A stretch of 64,000 bases of DNA from NCBI GenBank assembly GCA_029242745.1, contig JAQWTI010000012.1:62001-126000 (forward strand). The letters are read 5' to 3'. The DNA comes from Acidimicrobiales bacterium. Its GTDB lineage: Bacteria > Actinomycetota > Acidimicrobiia > Acidimicrobiales > MedAcidi-G1. A program made the position numbers and the translations under genes. The notes under the pieces were generated by a model. It had not been told where the DNA came from. It saw only the letters and a list, made by a program, of their open reading frames with translations, and did not search any database. This document shows positions 35,562 to 43,922 of the stretch, one piece after another; the stretch's first letter is position 1; each line of letters begins with the position of its first letter.

Positions 35562-37139
35562 TCAGGTGACCAGATCCGGAAGTTCGGCGTCGCGTCGGGC
35601 CACGTACTCGTCGAGTTCGGCACGTATGTGGTCGGGTAGGGCGGGCTCCTCGTACTCGTCAAGGAGTTGTCTGCACTTGGCGGTGGCCCGTTCCTCCGCG
35701 CTGAGGGCACCGTCGGCCAGCCACTGTTCATAGTTGTCACTGTTCATCATCTCAGGCATCGAGAAGGCGGTCTGGAAGTTGGCCAGCGTGTGGGCGGTAC
35801 CCAAGTGATGGCCGCCTGGGGGGACCTCTCGCATGGTAGCTATCACCTCGTCGAGGTCGTCGAACGACACACCACCGCCCAGGCGCACCATCATCTCCAG
35901 TTGTTCGCTGTCCAGCACCCACTTGGCGTAGCTCTGGCACATGGCGCTTTCCAGGTAGCCGGTGGTCGAGAGCACGAAGTTCGTGCCGGCCATAAGTACT
36001 CCGTACATGTTGCGGGCTGCCTCGTACCCGGCCTGGGCGTCGACCATCTTCGAGCTGGTGCACGATCCACTGCAGCGTGACGGCAGCCGGTAGTGGCGAG
36101 CCATCTGGGCGGTCAGCAGGTTCATGTGGCAGATCTCGGGCGTACCGGCCTGCGGCGCGCCTGTCTTCATCGAAACGGTCGATAGCCACTGGCCGTAAAG
36201 GGCGGGGGCGCCGGCCCGAACCAGTTGAGAGAAGGCCACGCCGGTGAGGGCTTCGATGTTGACCTGGATCACAGCGCCGACCGTTGACGCTGGGGTGGAC
36301 GCCCCACCTAGGACGAAGGGGCTGAACAGTGTGGCCTGATTGGCCGCTGCGAACACGCGAACGCTGTCCAACATGGTTTTGTCCCACACCAGTGGGGTGT
36401 TGCCGTTAGCCAGACAGGTCATAACCGTGGTGTTCCGCACGAACTCCTGGCCAAAGACGATGCCAGCCATGTGCAGACTGTCTCTGGCCCGCTCCATCGA
36501 GGTCACAGCACCCATGAACGGCTTAGAGGAGTATTTAAGCAGGCTCTCAGTCATGTAGAGGTGCCGTTTAGGCACGGGCACGTCCATGGGTTCACAGACC
36601 ACGCCACCCGACATGTGTAAGGCGGGTGAGAGGTGGTTGAGCTTCGTGAAGTTACGGAAGTCCTCGATGCTGCCCGGGCGGCGGACGCCGTCTAAACCGA
36701 GGACGTACGGGGCACCGTAGGAGGGGGTGAAGATGGTTTTTCCATCACCGACGGTCACCGTATGCGCCGGATCTCGGGCCACCATGGTGTACGAAGACGG
36801 TGCGGTCCCAATTAGTTGCATGAGGAGCTGACGGTCGATCCGTACTCGAACGCCGTTGACGGTCGCACCCGCAGCGGTCCACATGGCGATGGCATCTGGG
36901 CAGCGGAACTCCACGCCGATCTCCTCGATGACGTCCATCGAGGCATCGTGGATGGTCTGGACCTGCTCATCTGTCAGTAGGTCGACCCAGGGGATCTTTC
37001 GCTCTAACTCGGGGAGCCAGCTCCGGACCTGGGTGCGTCGTTGGGCTGCCCGGACCTCTCGGCCTCGGCGGACTTTTCCCAGTTCGGGGCCGAGCTGGGG
37101 ATCGGCGCTGATCTCTGGGCCGGTGCTGGTATCGGTCAT
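35562..37139 (-). CDS. Trimethylamine methyltransferase (MttB) superfamily protein, non-pyrrolysine
   Basis: A 525-residue MttB-superfamily TIM barrel (EIGVEFRCPDAIAMWTAAGA near the start, FTPSYGAPYVLG, LGGASTPASTVG, DAQAGYEAARN, GGHHLGTAHTLANFQ at the end). There is no in-frame TAG, so it is of the non-pyrrolysine type whose best known members demethylate glycine betaine, proline betaine or carnitine by passing a methyl group to a corrinoid protein. No corrinoid protein or its partner methyltransferase is in the window. It is the first structural gene after lysR, overlapping it by 4 bp, and probably starts the pathway. Confidence 0.87.
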   Translation of the reverse strand: MTDTSTGPEISADPQLGPELGKVRRGREVRAAQRRTQVRSWLPELERKIPWVDLLTDEQVQTIHDASMDVIEEIGVEFRCPDAIAMWTAAGATVNGVRVRIDRQLLMQLIGTAPSSYTMVARDPAHTVTVGDGKTIFTPSYGAPYVLGLDGVRRPGSIEDFRNFTKLNHLSPALHMSGGVVCEPMDVPVPKRHLYMTESLLKYSSKPFMGAVTSMERARDSLHMAGIVFGQEFVRNTTVMTCLANGNTPLVWDKTMLDSVRVFAAANQATLFSPFVLGGASTPASTVGAVIQVNIEALTGVAFSQLVRAGAPALYGQWLSTVSMKTGAPQAGTPEICHMNLLTAQMARHYRLPSRCSGSCTSSKMVDAQAGYEAARNMYGVLMAGTNFVLSTTGYLESAMCQSYAKWVLDSEQLEMMVRLGGGVSFDDLDEVIATMREVPPGGHHLGTAHTLANFQTAFSMPEMMNSDNYEQWLADGALSAEERATAKCRQLLDEYEEPALPDHIRAELDEYVARRDAELPDLVT

Positions 37140-38011
37140 GCGTTGGCTCCGTGCATGCTGAGGGCCCGGTGGAGTTCATTCCTTAGGGCTTCGATGGGCT
37201 CGTCGTTGGCATCGGGTCGTCGGCGGATGACGTAGTCCACCCCGGGGAGGGGGAGGTGCTCGGTGCCCCAGCACCAGGGTCGCATGCCTTCAATGACGTT
37301 CCGGCCGTTCATAATGGCGACCCCCAGCCCGGCCTTGACCGCCGCCTGGACACCCACGATGCTTGGGCACTCTAGGACCACATGGGAGGTGACGCCGAGG
37401 CCATCGAGGCGGCGGCGGGCCTGCGGAAGGTAGATGCACCGTTCGCCGGAACTGATGAGGGGGATGTCGTCGTCGGGCTCGGGTCGGATGTGATCGGCGT
37501 GCACCCATACTTGCTGGTCAGTCCAGAGCAGGAGATCGTCGTCGGCTCGATCCATCGGATCCTCGATGGTTTGGATTACGGCCAGATCGATGCTTCCCTC
37601 GTCCAGCCAGTCGGTCACGTCGAAGCTCTGCTGGACCCGTATCTCCACCCGGATATCCGGATGGGTGCGACCGAAGCGGGTGATGATCTCCGCCAGAGCG
37701 GTGGCCGCCACCTCTTCGTTACAGCCGAGGCGGACCACGCCGGTGAGGTCTGAACGTCGGAGGCCATCGACTGCGTCGTCATGGGCAGCCAGAATGCGTT
37801 CGGCGTGGGCCAGCAAGTCACGTCCGTCGGCGGTGAGCCCTATGCCACCACCTTCACGGATCAAGAGCGTCCGGTCGACGCGTTCTTCAAGGCGCTTGAT
37901 CTTCCACGAGACGGCACTCTGGGTCATGCCTAGGCGGGTAGCTGCCGGGGTAAAACCCCTTTCGTCGACTACTGCGCAGAAGGCCCTGAGGGATTCAACG
38001 TCAAGTCGCAT
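37136..38011 (-). CDS. LysR-type transcriptional regulator
   Basis: A 291-residue LysR protein. The winged helix (residues 1-60: FTPAATRLGMTQSAVSWKIKRLEERV) is textbook, followed by a periplasmic-binding-like effector domain. The frame is open to 38119, but the ATG at 38011 starts exactly at MRLDVESLRAF. It sits in front of, and overlaps, the MttB-like gene, so it probably controls this operon and itself. A promoter with TTGACA and an inverted repeat lies immediately upstream, and the gap from -10 to ATG is only about 6 bp, implying a leaderless message. Confidence 0.88.
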   Translation of the reverse strand: MRLDVESLRAFCAVVDERGFTPAATRLGMTQSAVSWKIKRLEERVDRTLLIREGGGIGLTADGRDLLAHAERILAAHDDAVDGLRRSDLTGVVRLGCNEEVAATALAEIITRFGRTHPDIRVEIRVQQSFDVTDWLDEGSIDLAVIQTIEDPMDRADDDLLLWTDQQVWVHADHIRPEPDDDIPLISSGERCIYLPQARRRLDGLGVTSHVVLECPSIVGVQAAVKAGLGVAIMNGRNVIEGMRPWCWGTEHLPLPGVDYVIRRRPDANDEPIEALRNELHRALSMHGANA

Positions 38012-38017
38012 CAAAAA

Positions 38018-38046
38018 ATCATGACAAATCGTCATAGATTTGTCAA
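38018..38046 (-). promoter_or_regulatory. lysR operon promoter overlapped by 9-bp inverted repeat
   Basis: On the minus strand TTGACA (38046-38041) is followed after exactly 17 bp by CATGAT (38023-38018), then 6 bp and the lysR ATG. A perfect inverted repeat, TGACAAATC (38022-38030) and GATTTGTCA (38037-38045) with a 6-bp centre, covers both elements. The size and the T/A ends fit a LysR-type operator, so autoregulation is likely. The divergent CoA-transferase gene (38152) could use the same site. Confidence 0.72.
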
Positions 38047-38151
38047 CACGCATGAATTTCATTGCTGAAAGAATTCTTTCTGGCGCAGCCACTATGCAAA
38101 GTGCATAGAACTGTGACATTTGAGCTTGCGTATTTCTGTAAAACTGCGGCT

Positions 38152-39360
38152 ATGAACAATGAGGAGATTTCAGGGCATCAGACGCTCGGCCCCGGAGCTC
38201 TTTCCCATCTTCGCGTAGCTGACTTCAGCCGGGTGCTTGCTGGCCCTATGGCCACGATGGTGCTAGCTGACCTAGGGGCTGACGTGATCAAGATTGAACA
38301 ACCCGGCGTGGGAGATGAGACCCGGACGTGGGGTCCACCCTGGTGGGGCGAGGGAGATGAGGCAACGAGCACCTATTACCTTGCACTGAACCGGAACAAG
38401 CGCAGTATCGCTCTGGACCTACGAGATTCCAACGACGTGGCAGTTGCACGGCGTATTGCTCTCGGGGCAGACGTAGTTGTCGATAATTTTCGAGTCGGAA
38501 CGATGGCCCGCTTTGGCCTGGACCGGAACTCACTGGCTGTAGAGCAGCCACGCCTCATTACATGTTCGGTCACCGGATTCGGCAGTGAAGGTGAAGGCGC
38601 AATGCTGGCGGGTTACGACCTTCTCGTGCAGGCCATGAGTGGTGTAATGGCCATCACCGGCCCTGCCGACGGTGAGCCAACCAAGATCGGGTCGGCCATG
38701 GTCGACAACCTGACGGGTCTCTATGCAGCGATCGCCGTTTTGGCTGCAGTGGAACGACGTCGAGAGAGTGGCGTGGGCCAGCACGTTGAAGTGTCGCTCA
38801 TGTCGGCTGCCTTGGCCGGGCTACTAAACGTGGGATCAGGCCATGTGGTTGCCGATGTTGATCCCGGGAGGCAGGGAAACCGTCATCCGTCGATCGCTCC
38901 CTACCAGCCCTACCGAACTGCTGATGGAACTTTGGCAATCGCAGCGGCGAGTCCAGTCTTATGGGAGAAACTTTGCAAGGCATTGAGACGAGAGGACTGG
39001 TTGACCGACAAGCGGTTTGTCGATAACGGAGCCCGCATTGTCAACACTGACGCGCTGGAAGCTGAGATTGAAGAGGTTTTGGCTGGCAACACCACTGCCG
39101 TTTGGCTAAAGGTGCTGAGGGTCGCAGGAATCCCGGTGGGGCCTATCAACACAGTGCGTCAGGCTTTCGTGGACGCTGAGGACCTCGGCCTAGACCCGGT
39201 CGTCGTGCTGGACAATCCTGAGTCCACTGCTGGAGAGATTGGTGCGTTCCGGTCGGTGCGTTCACCGATCCGAATGTCATCTACCCCACTAACCGTGCGA
39301 CGACGCCCACCTCTCAATGACGAACACGGCTTAGAGGTCCGCCGTGAGATTGCTGACTAG
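38152..39360 (+). CDS. CoA-transferase family III (CaiB/BaiF-like)
   Basis: A 402-residue class III CoA-transferase. It opens LRVADFSRVLAGPMATMVLADLGADVIKIE and holds YYLALNRNKRSIALDLR, DNFRVGTMARFGLD and the SGVGQHVEVSL motif, all typical. It transfers CoA between carboxylic acids, often as the activating step before an acyl-CoA dehydrogenase. Divergent from lysR; the frame extends to 38062, but the ATG at 38152 matches the usual start. No clear ribosome site precedes it. Confidence 0.88.
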   Translation: MNNEEISGHQTLGPGALSHLRVADFSRVLAGPMATMVLADLGADVIKIEQPGVGDETRTWGPPWWGEGDEATSTYYLALNRNKRSIALDLRDSNDVAVARRIALGADVVVDNFRVGTMARFGLDRNSLAVEQPRLITCSVTGFGSEGEGAMLAGYDLLVQAMSGVMAITGPADGEPTKIGSAMVDNLTGLYAAIAVLAAVERRRESGVGQHVEVSLMSAALAGLLNVGSGHVVADVDPGRQGNRHPSIAPYQPYRTADGTLAIAAASPVLWEKLCKALRREDWLTDKRFVDNGARIVNTDALEAEIEEVLAGNTTAVWLKVLRVAGIPVGPINTVRQAFVDAEDLGLDPVVVLDNPESTAGEIGAFRSVRSPIRMSSTPLTVRRRPPLNDEHGLEVRREIAD

Positions 39361-39377
39361 CCAGGATTTGATCCCGA

Positions 39378-41300
39378 CTAAGGCTCAATGATGTTGTAGA
39401 AGCGTGGGAAGTCAGTCACGCAGGCGAACAGAGCTCGGAGTCGCTCCAAGTCTCCTTCAGCGGTGATTGCATCTTCGTCAAGCAGACTGGCAATGGTTGC
39501 GCCGTCGAAGAACAATCGGTCGAGTTGACTGCGGTCACCATGGACCACCGTGTCAGCCGATGTGTGCGTGGTACCCGGCCGCGCGTGCAAAGTACCGTTG
39601 GAGAGTTCGAGCCGCACGGTTTCGCTTACGTCGTCAAGGTACCAGTCGATAGTTAGCGCGCCGATTGTGGCCGCGGTGGTGCCGTCCAGTGAAGCCGCCA
39701 ACAGGTCAAAAGCCTGTTGGAGGTCCATGCCAGTCACCAGTTCCGGGCGTGGTCTGCTTACTGATTCAACGGTGAGTGAACCATGCCTGAGTTCCTGTGC
39801 CCCAGACAGATAAGTATCGCGCCACGGGCCAGACTCGGCTCTATACGCCAACTGCTCGAAGGCATCGGCCTGCAGCAGGCGGGCTTCCTCGCACAAAGGG
39901 TCAGCGAATACAGCGTGACGCAGAACTTCGGCTACCCATCGATGGTCCCCAGCTTCATAGGATTGGCGCGCTCGTGCTAGCAGCGTTGTCATACCGCCCA
40001 TGAAGTCGACGTAGCGTTTGCCGGCCTCAACCGGTTCGTAAGGGTCAAGGCTTGACGGGTGTCCGTCGTAGAAGCCAAGATATCGCTGATAGACGGCCCG
40101 CACGTTATGGCTAACGGTTCCGTAGTAGCCGTGGCAGTGGTAGTCGGCCCACAGGCCGGGAGGAAGGTCGATGCGGGCCGAGATTTCGTTGGGCGAGTAG
40201 CCAAGGTTCATGAGCCTCATCGACTGATCGTGTAACCACCGGTAGAGGTCGCGTTGGCGGGTCAGGTAGCCGACGACAGCCTCTGCGCCCCAGTGGGGCC
40301 AGCCGTGGCTGGCAAACACTACGTCGGTCATGGCACCCCAGCGGTCCATCGCCTCGTCGATGTACCGGCTCCACATAAGGGTGTCACGCACCAGGGCGCC
40401 CCGGAGGGTAAGCACGTTATGCATCGTTCCAGTGCAGTTCTCAGCCATGCAGAGTGCTCGGTGGTCGGGGAAGTAAAAGTGCATCTCGGCTGGTGCCTCT
40501 GATTCAGGCGTGAGCTGGAATTCCACTCGCACACCGTCTAGTACCAGTTCCTGGCCAGTTTCAGTGATCTCGATTGTTGGTGGAACTAGGGCTGAAGATC
40601 CAGTGGGCACACCCTTACCGAGTCCTTGGTCCACGTGCCCGTGCTCGTCCCAGTCGAGCAGCATCCCGAATTGGTACATGGCCCGTCGTCCCATGGCTGG
40701 ACCAGCAAGCAGATTTTCAGCAACGGCCTCTCGGACGAACCCCTCGGGAGCCACAATAGGTACTTCACCTGAATCCAGCCGATCTTGATCGATCACCCCA
40801 AGGATCCCTCCAAAGTGGTCGACATGTGAATGGGTGTATATGACAGCGGTGATCGGCCGCTCACCGAGATGCTCGGTGACTAGCTCCAGGGCAGCCCGGG
40901 CCGTCTCGGTCGTGGTAAGTGGATCAATGACCACCCAACCCTCGTCACCCCGGATGAAGGTGACCGACGAGGTGTCGAATCCCCGCACCTGGTAGAACCC
41001 ATCGGTTACCTCGTAGAGCCCATGCTGAGCGTTGAATCCGGCTTGCCGCCAGAGCGATGGGTTGACGGTTTCGGGGCAGGGACCCTTAACGAAATCTGAC
41101 TTTGACAAGTCCCAGGTAATGGGTAGCCACGCGTTGGGATGAATTTTCTCAATAATCGGATCAGCGCGCGTGGCGATAAAACCTCGTGCCACATCTGCTG
41201 CATCGGTTCCGTCATCTTCGGGCAGGGTGGCAGTAAATGTCTTCAGATCAGCCAGGGTTTGCGAAGTGGCAGGCTTCTGATCGCGTGGATGATTGGTCAC
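39378..41300 (-). CDS. Alkyl sulfatase, SdsA1/BDS1-like metallo-beta-lactamase fold
   Basis: A 640-residue zinc alkylsulfatase. The metal motif THSHVDHFGG is clear near residue 170; the second half contains the SdsA1-type dimerization domain (YHCHGYYGTVSHNVRAVYQRYLGFYDG) and a C-terminal SCP2-like lipid-binding domain (from about 520). Enzymes of this type release sulfate from primary or secondary alkyl sulfates such as dodecyl sulfate. The GTG at 41300 is preferred (GGAGG about 10 bp before it); the frame stays open further but through low-complexity residues overlapping the upstream gene. No secretion signal is visible. Confidence 0.88.
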   Translation of the reverse strand: MTNHPRDQKPATSQTLADLKTFTATLPEDDGTDAADVARGFIATRADPIIEKIHPNAWLPITWDLSKSDFVKGPCPETVNPSLWRQAGFNAQHGLYEVTDGFYQVRGFDTSSVTFIRGDEGWVVIDPLTTTETARAALELVTEHLGERPITAVIYTHSHVDHFGGILGVIDQDRLDSGEVPIVAPEGFVREAVAENLLAGPAMGRRAMYQFGMLLDWDEHGHVDQGLGKGVPTGSSALVPPTIEITETGQELVLDGVRVEFQLTPESEAPAEMHFYFPDHRALCMAENCTGTMHNVLTLRGALVRDTLMWSRYIDEAMDRWGAMTDVVFASHGWPHWGAEAVVGYLTRQRDLYRWLHDQSMRLMNLGYSPNEISARIDLPPGLWADYHCHGYYGTVSHNVRAVYQRYLGFYDGHPSSLDPYEPVEAGKRYVDFMGGMTTLLARARQSYEAGDHRWVAEVLRHAVFADPLCEEARLLQADAFEQLAYRAESGPWRDTYLSGAQELRHGSLTVESVSRPRPELVTGMDLQQAFDLLAASLDGTTAATIGALTIDWYLDDVSETVRLELSNGTLHARPGTTHTSADTVVHGDRSQLDRLFFDGATIASLLDEDAITAEGDLERLRALFACVTDFPRFYNIIEP

Positions 41301-41352
41301 GGCGTCGGACCTCCAGAGATATGGGAATAGTGGTGGTGGGGGGGAGTGCCGA

Positions 41353-42675
41353 TCAGGGGGCGGTGAAGGCCGGGCCTGTGTGGCTGAGCATCGGCACATC
41401 GCCGGGGCCATCTTGGTAGCGGTTGAGTTCGAAGCGCGACACCACGAAGTGGTGAACCTCATCAGGACCATCGGCTAGGCGCAGAGTTCGTTGTTGGGTG
41501 TACATACGCGACAGAGGTGTCCATTGGGAAACGCCAGTGGCACCGTGGATTTGGATGGCGGCGTCGATTATTTGGCAAACTTTTTCTGGAACCATGGCTT
41601 TCACGGCGCTAATCCATACCCGGGCCTCGGCATTCCCCATGGTGTCCATGGCCTTGGCGCCTCGCAGCACCATTAGACGCATGGCCTCTATTTCAATGCG
41701 GGCTTTTGAAATGACCTCCATGTTTTTGCCGAGGTGCGAGATGGTTTTACCGAAGGCCTCGCGGTTAAGGCCCCGGCGGCACATGAGTTCGATTGCTCTT
41801 TCGGCGGCACCGATGGATCGCATGCAGTGGTGGATACGGCCCGGGCCCAGACGTAGTTGGGAAATCTCAAACCCACGGCCCTCGCCAAGGAGCAGATTCG
41901 TCGCTGGGACCCGAGCTTCGTTGAAAGTTATATGCATGTGGCCGTGGGGGGCGTCGTCGTCACCGAACACGTGCATGGGATGGTCAATGATGACCCCTGG
42001 GGTGTCGATGGGTACGAGAATCATTGACTGCCGGCGGTGTGGAGGCCCATCGGCACTGGTCTGGACCATGGTGATCATTACTTTGCAGCGGGGGTCGCCG
42101 GCGCCCGAGATGTAGTACTTGGTTCCGTTAATAACCCACTCGTCACCGTCTAGCACGGCCTGACAGGCGATGTTCTTGGCGTCCGATGAGGCTAGGTCGG
42201 GCTCAGTCATAGCGTAGGCAGAGCGGATCTCACCGTTTAGGAGTGGATCAAGCCACTGCCTCTTCTGTTCAGGGGTACCTACCCGCTCGATGACCTCCAT
42301 ATTGCCGGTATCGGGTGCTGAGCAGTTCATGCTCTCGGAGGCCAGTGGATTTTTGCCCAGTTCAGCAGCGATGTAGGCGTAGTCAAGGTTTGACAGTCCC
42401 TCACCTGTTTCGGCGTCAGGAAGAAAGAAGTTCCACAGGCCGATTTTGCGGGCCTTAGCCTTCAGGGCTTCAAGGATGTCCAGTTGGCTCGGGTGGTAAC
42501 CCCAGTGGTCATTGCGTTCGGCGCCAAAGCGGTGGAATTCCAAGGTGACCGGCTCAATTTCATCAGCGATGAATTGTTTGACCTGTTCATGGAGGGGGCG
42601 GGCACCTTCAGACATGCGCAGGTCGAGGGAGGGGTCTCTGGGATCGTCGATATGGAGGCCGGGGCCGACTGCCAT
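41353..42675 (-). CDS. Acyl-CoA dehydrogenase
   Basis: A 440-residue acyl-CoA dehydrogenase: AYAMTEPDLASSDAKNI, GDEWVINGTKYYISGAGDPRCKVMITM, a FNEARVPATNLLLGEGRGF strand and a four-helix end with IQIHGATGVSQWTPL. The family usually forms a trans-2-enoyl-CoA. Good GGAG site before ATG 42675. It and the downstream alkylsulfatase run the same way, so the alcohol freed by the sulfatase might, after oxidation and CoA ligation, be a substrate for it. Confidence 0.88.
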   Translation of the reverse strand: MAVGPGLHIDDPRDPSLDLRMSEGARPLHEQVKQFIADEIEPVTLEFHRFGAERNDHWGYHPSQLDILEALKAKARKIGLWNFFLPDAETGEGLSNLDYAYIAAELGKNPLASESMNCSAPDTGNMEVIERVGTPEQKRQWLDPLLNGEIRSAYAMTEPDLASSDAKNIACQAVLDGDEWVINGTKYYISGAGDPRCKVMITMVQTSADGPPHRRQSMILVPIDTPGVIIDHPMHVFGDDDAPHGHMHITFNEARVPATNLLLGEGRGFEISQLRLGPGRIHHCMRSIGAAERAIELMCRRGLNREAFGKTISHLGKNMEVISKARIEIEAMRLMVLRGAKAMDTMGNAEARVWISAVKAMVPEKVCQIIDAAIQIHGATGVSQWTPLSRMYTQQRTLRLADGPDEVHHFVVSRFELNRYQDGPGDVPMLSHTGPAFTAP

Positions 42676-43171
42676 TGGGTGTCTCCGATGTTGGTTACGA
42701 GATTAGGTGAACGGACTGAATCTAGGGCCGTTGGCCACCGAGGTCCCCAGCGGGCATGATCCGCGCCATCGCAGAAGGTGCAGATCCAATTGTGGCGCCA
42801 CTCGGGATACTGGGCCAGTTTGCGCCCAACGGCCATTCAGTTCATATGGAAAGGGTCACGATAGTTAGCAAGCCTGCCAGACCTAAGCACCGGTCCCAGC
42901 GGTCGGGCTTGGATGATATTGGATGGCCCTGCCAATTTGGGAGCGCAAGGAACCCGAAGAGCAACTGATTGGGCTGTTGAAGTTGTTCAACTGAGACCAG
43001 CAGAGCTAATTCCCAGAGCGGCCTAGTCCCCGGACTTCATTCCGACGGCTAACAGATCCAAATTCTCCGGCGAGGCCAGTCCGGAGGATTGCTTCCAGCG
43101 TGCTATCTCGATCGAGATTCGATCCGTGATCGCCAGTCCTGGCTTACAGCGATTCGGTCTTTTGGCTGCAA
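42676..43171. other. Intergenic stretch, 496 bp, no accepted gene
   Basis: Short frames exist on both strands but none has a ribosome site or recognisable motif. A minus-strand frame across 43023-43313 runs through the vapB repeat and is rejected. No RNA gene is visible. Confidence 0.4.
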
Positions 43172-43236
43172 GCAGGTCAAGTATAGAATACGTGCAACAC
43201 GTAATCTGTGTTGCACGTATTCTATACTTGACCTGC
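43172..43236. promoter_or_regulatory. Perfect 29-bp inverted repeat covering the vapBC promoter
   Basis: Bases 43172-43200 and 43208-43236 are exact reverse complements with a 7-base centre (GTAATCT). The right arm ends one base before the antitoxin ATG and contains TATACT (43223-43228), a likely -10, so the message would be leaderless; the left arm carries the same -10 in the opposite direction. This is the classic place for an antitoxin (VapB dimer) operator, but a fully perfect 29-bp arm is unusually long. Confidence 0.8.
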
Positions 43237-43237
43237 C

Positions 43238-43471
43238 ATGGCAAATTTAACGCTAGTTGTTGACGATGATCTGCTCCACCGAGCCCGAGTGCGGGCTGCT
43301 GAGGAGGAAACATCGGTCAACGCCGTGGTACGCGAGATGCTGGCGTCATATTCAGCGGTTGACCGCATTGATGCTGCCCGTCGTCGCCTGGTTGCCCTGT
43401 CGGTGTCGTCAGCCGCTGGATCGGGTGGTCGATCCATTACCGGCGACCAATCTGTGAATGTCGTCGGATAA
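43238..43471 (+). CDS. vapB: VapB-type ribbon-helix-helix antitoxin
   Basis: A 77-residue protein. The N-terminal RHH fold (NLTLVVDDDLLHRARVRAAEEETSVNAVVREML) binds DNA; the basic, Gly/Ser-rich tail should wrap the toxin. The stop overlaps the toxin ATG by one base (TAATG). No Shine-Dalgarno site precedes its ATG; a -10 box sits 9 bp upstream, as in leaderless genes. It probably binds the inverted repeat at 43172-43236 to repress its own operon. Confidence 0.86.
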   Translation: MANLTLVVDDDLLHRARVRAAEEETSVNAVVREMLASYSAVDRIDAARRRLVALSVSSAAGSGGRSITGDQSVNVVG

Positions 43472-43920
43472 TGAACCGGACCTTTGTTGACGCCTCCGTT
43501 CTAGTTCGCCTATTTGATGATGATGAACCAAATCGTCAGGCCGGGGCCCGGGCATTGGTTGGGGTTACCGGTGGACCAGCGTTGGTTGTATCGGGCCTGG
43601 TGCTTGCTGAGTTCGTTGGTACTGTCACGACCCGAATGAGTCGTCCCTTGTCAGCGGTAGTGGCGCGGAGGGCTCTTACCGAAATGGCCGCACTGACCGT
43701 GGTGCCCATAGATGCTTCACTAGTGTTGGCCGCAGCGGACACGGCCAGCGAGTCGGGCTTGTCCGTGCGTGATGCCCTGGCTTTAGAAGCTGCGGTAGTT
43801 GGCGGGTGTGATCGGCTAGCTACCGAGGCACTTAGTCACGGCAGCATCATGCGTGGAATCCATATCATTGATCCCTCCATGATCGAAGGTGGGGCTGGAG
43901 AGACAGCAGGGAGGCTGTAG
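43471..43920 (+). CDS. vapC: VapC-type PIN-domain toxin (RNase)
   Basis: A 149-residue PIN-domain protein. The acidic metal-binding set is Asp7, Glu47, Asp101 and Asp114, with the FVDASVLVRLFDDDEP opening and RDALALEAAVVGGCDRL later. VapC proteins cut tRNA or rRNA when freed from VapB. It pairs with the RHH protein just upstream. The residues match an active toxin. Confidence 0.87.
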   Translation: MNRTFVDASVLVRLFDDDEPNRQAGARALVGVTGGPALVVSGLVLAEFVGTVTTRMSRPLSAVVARRALTEMAALTVVPIDASLVLAAADTASESGLSVRDALALEAAVVGGCDRLATEALSHGSIMRGIHIIDPSMIEGGAGETAGRL

Positions 43921-43922
43921 GT

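Noticed and set aside
35562-37139. The MttB-like gene as a pyrrolysine protein.
   Set aside because: The frame has no internal TAG and is full length, so it is the non-pyrrolysine type.
43023-43313. A minus-strand frame of 96 residues near vapB.
   Set aside because: It runs through the inverted repeat and the antitoxin start and has no recognisable motif.
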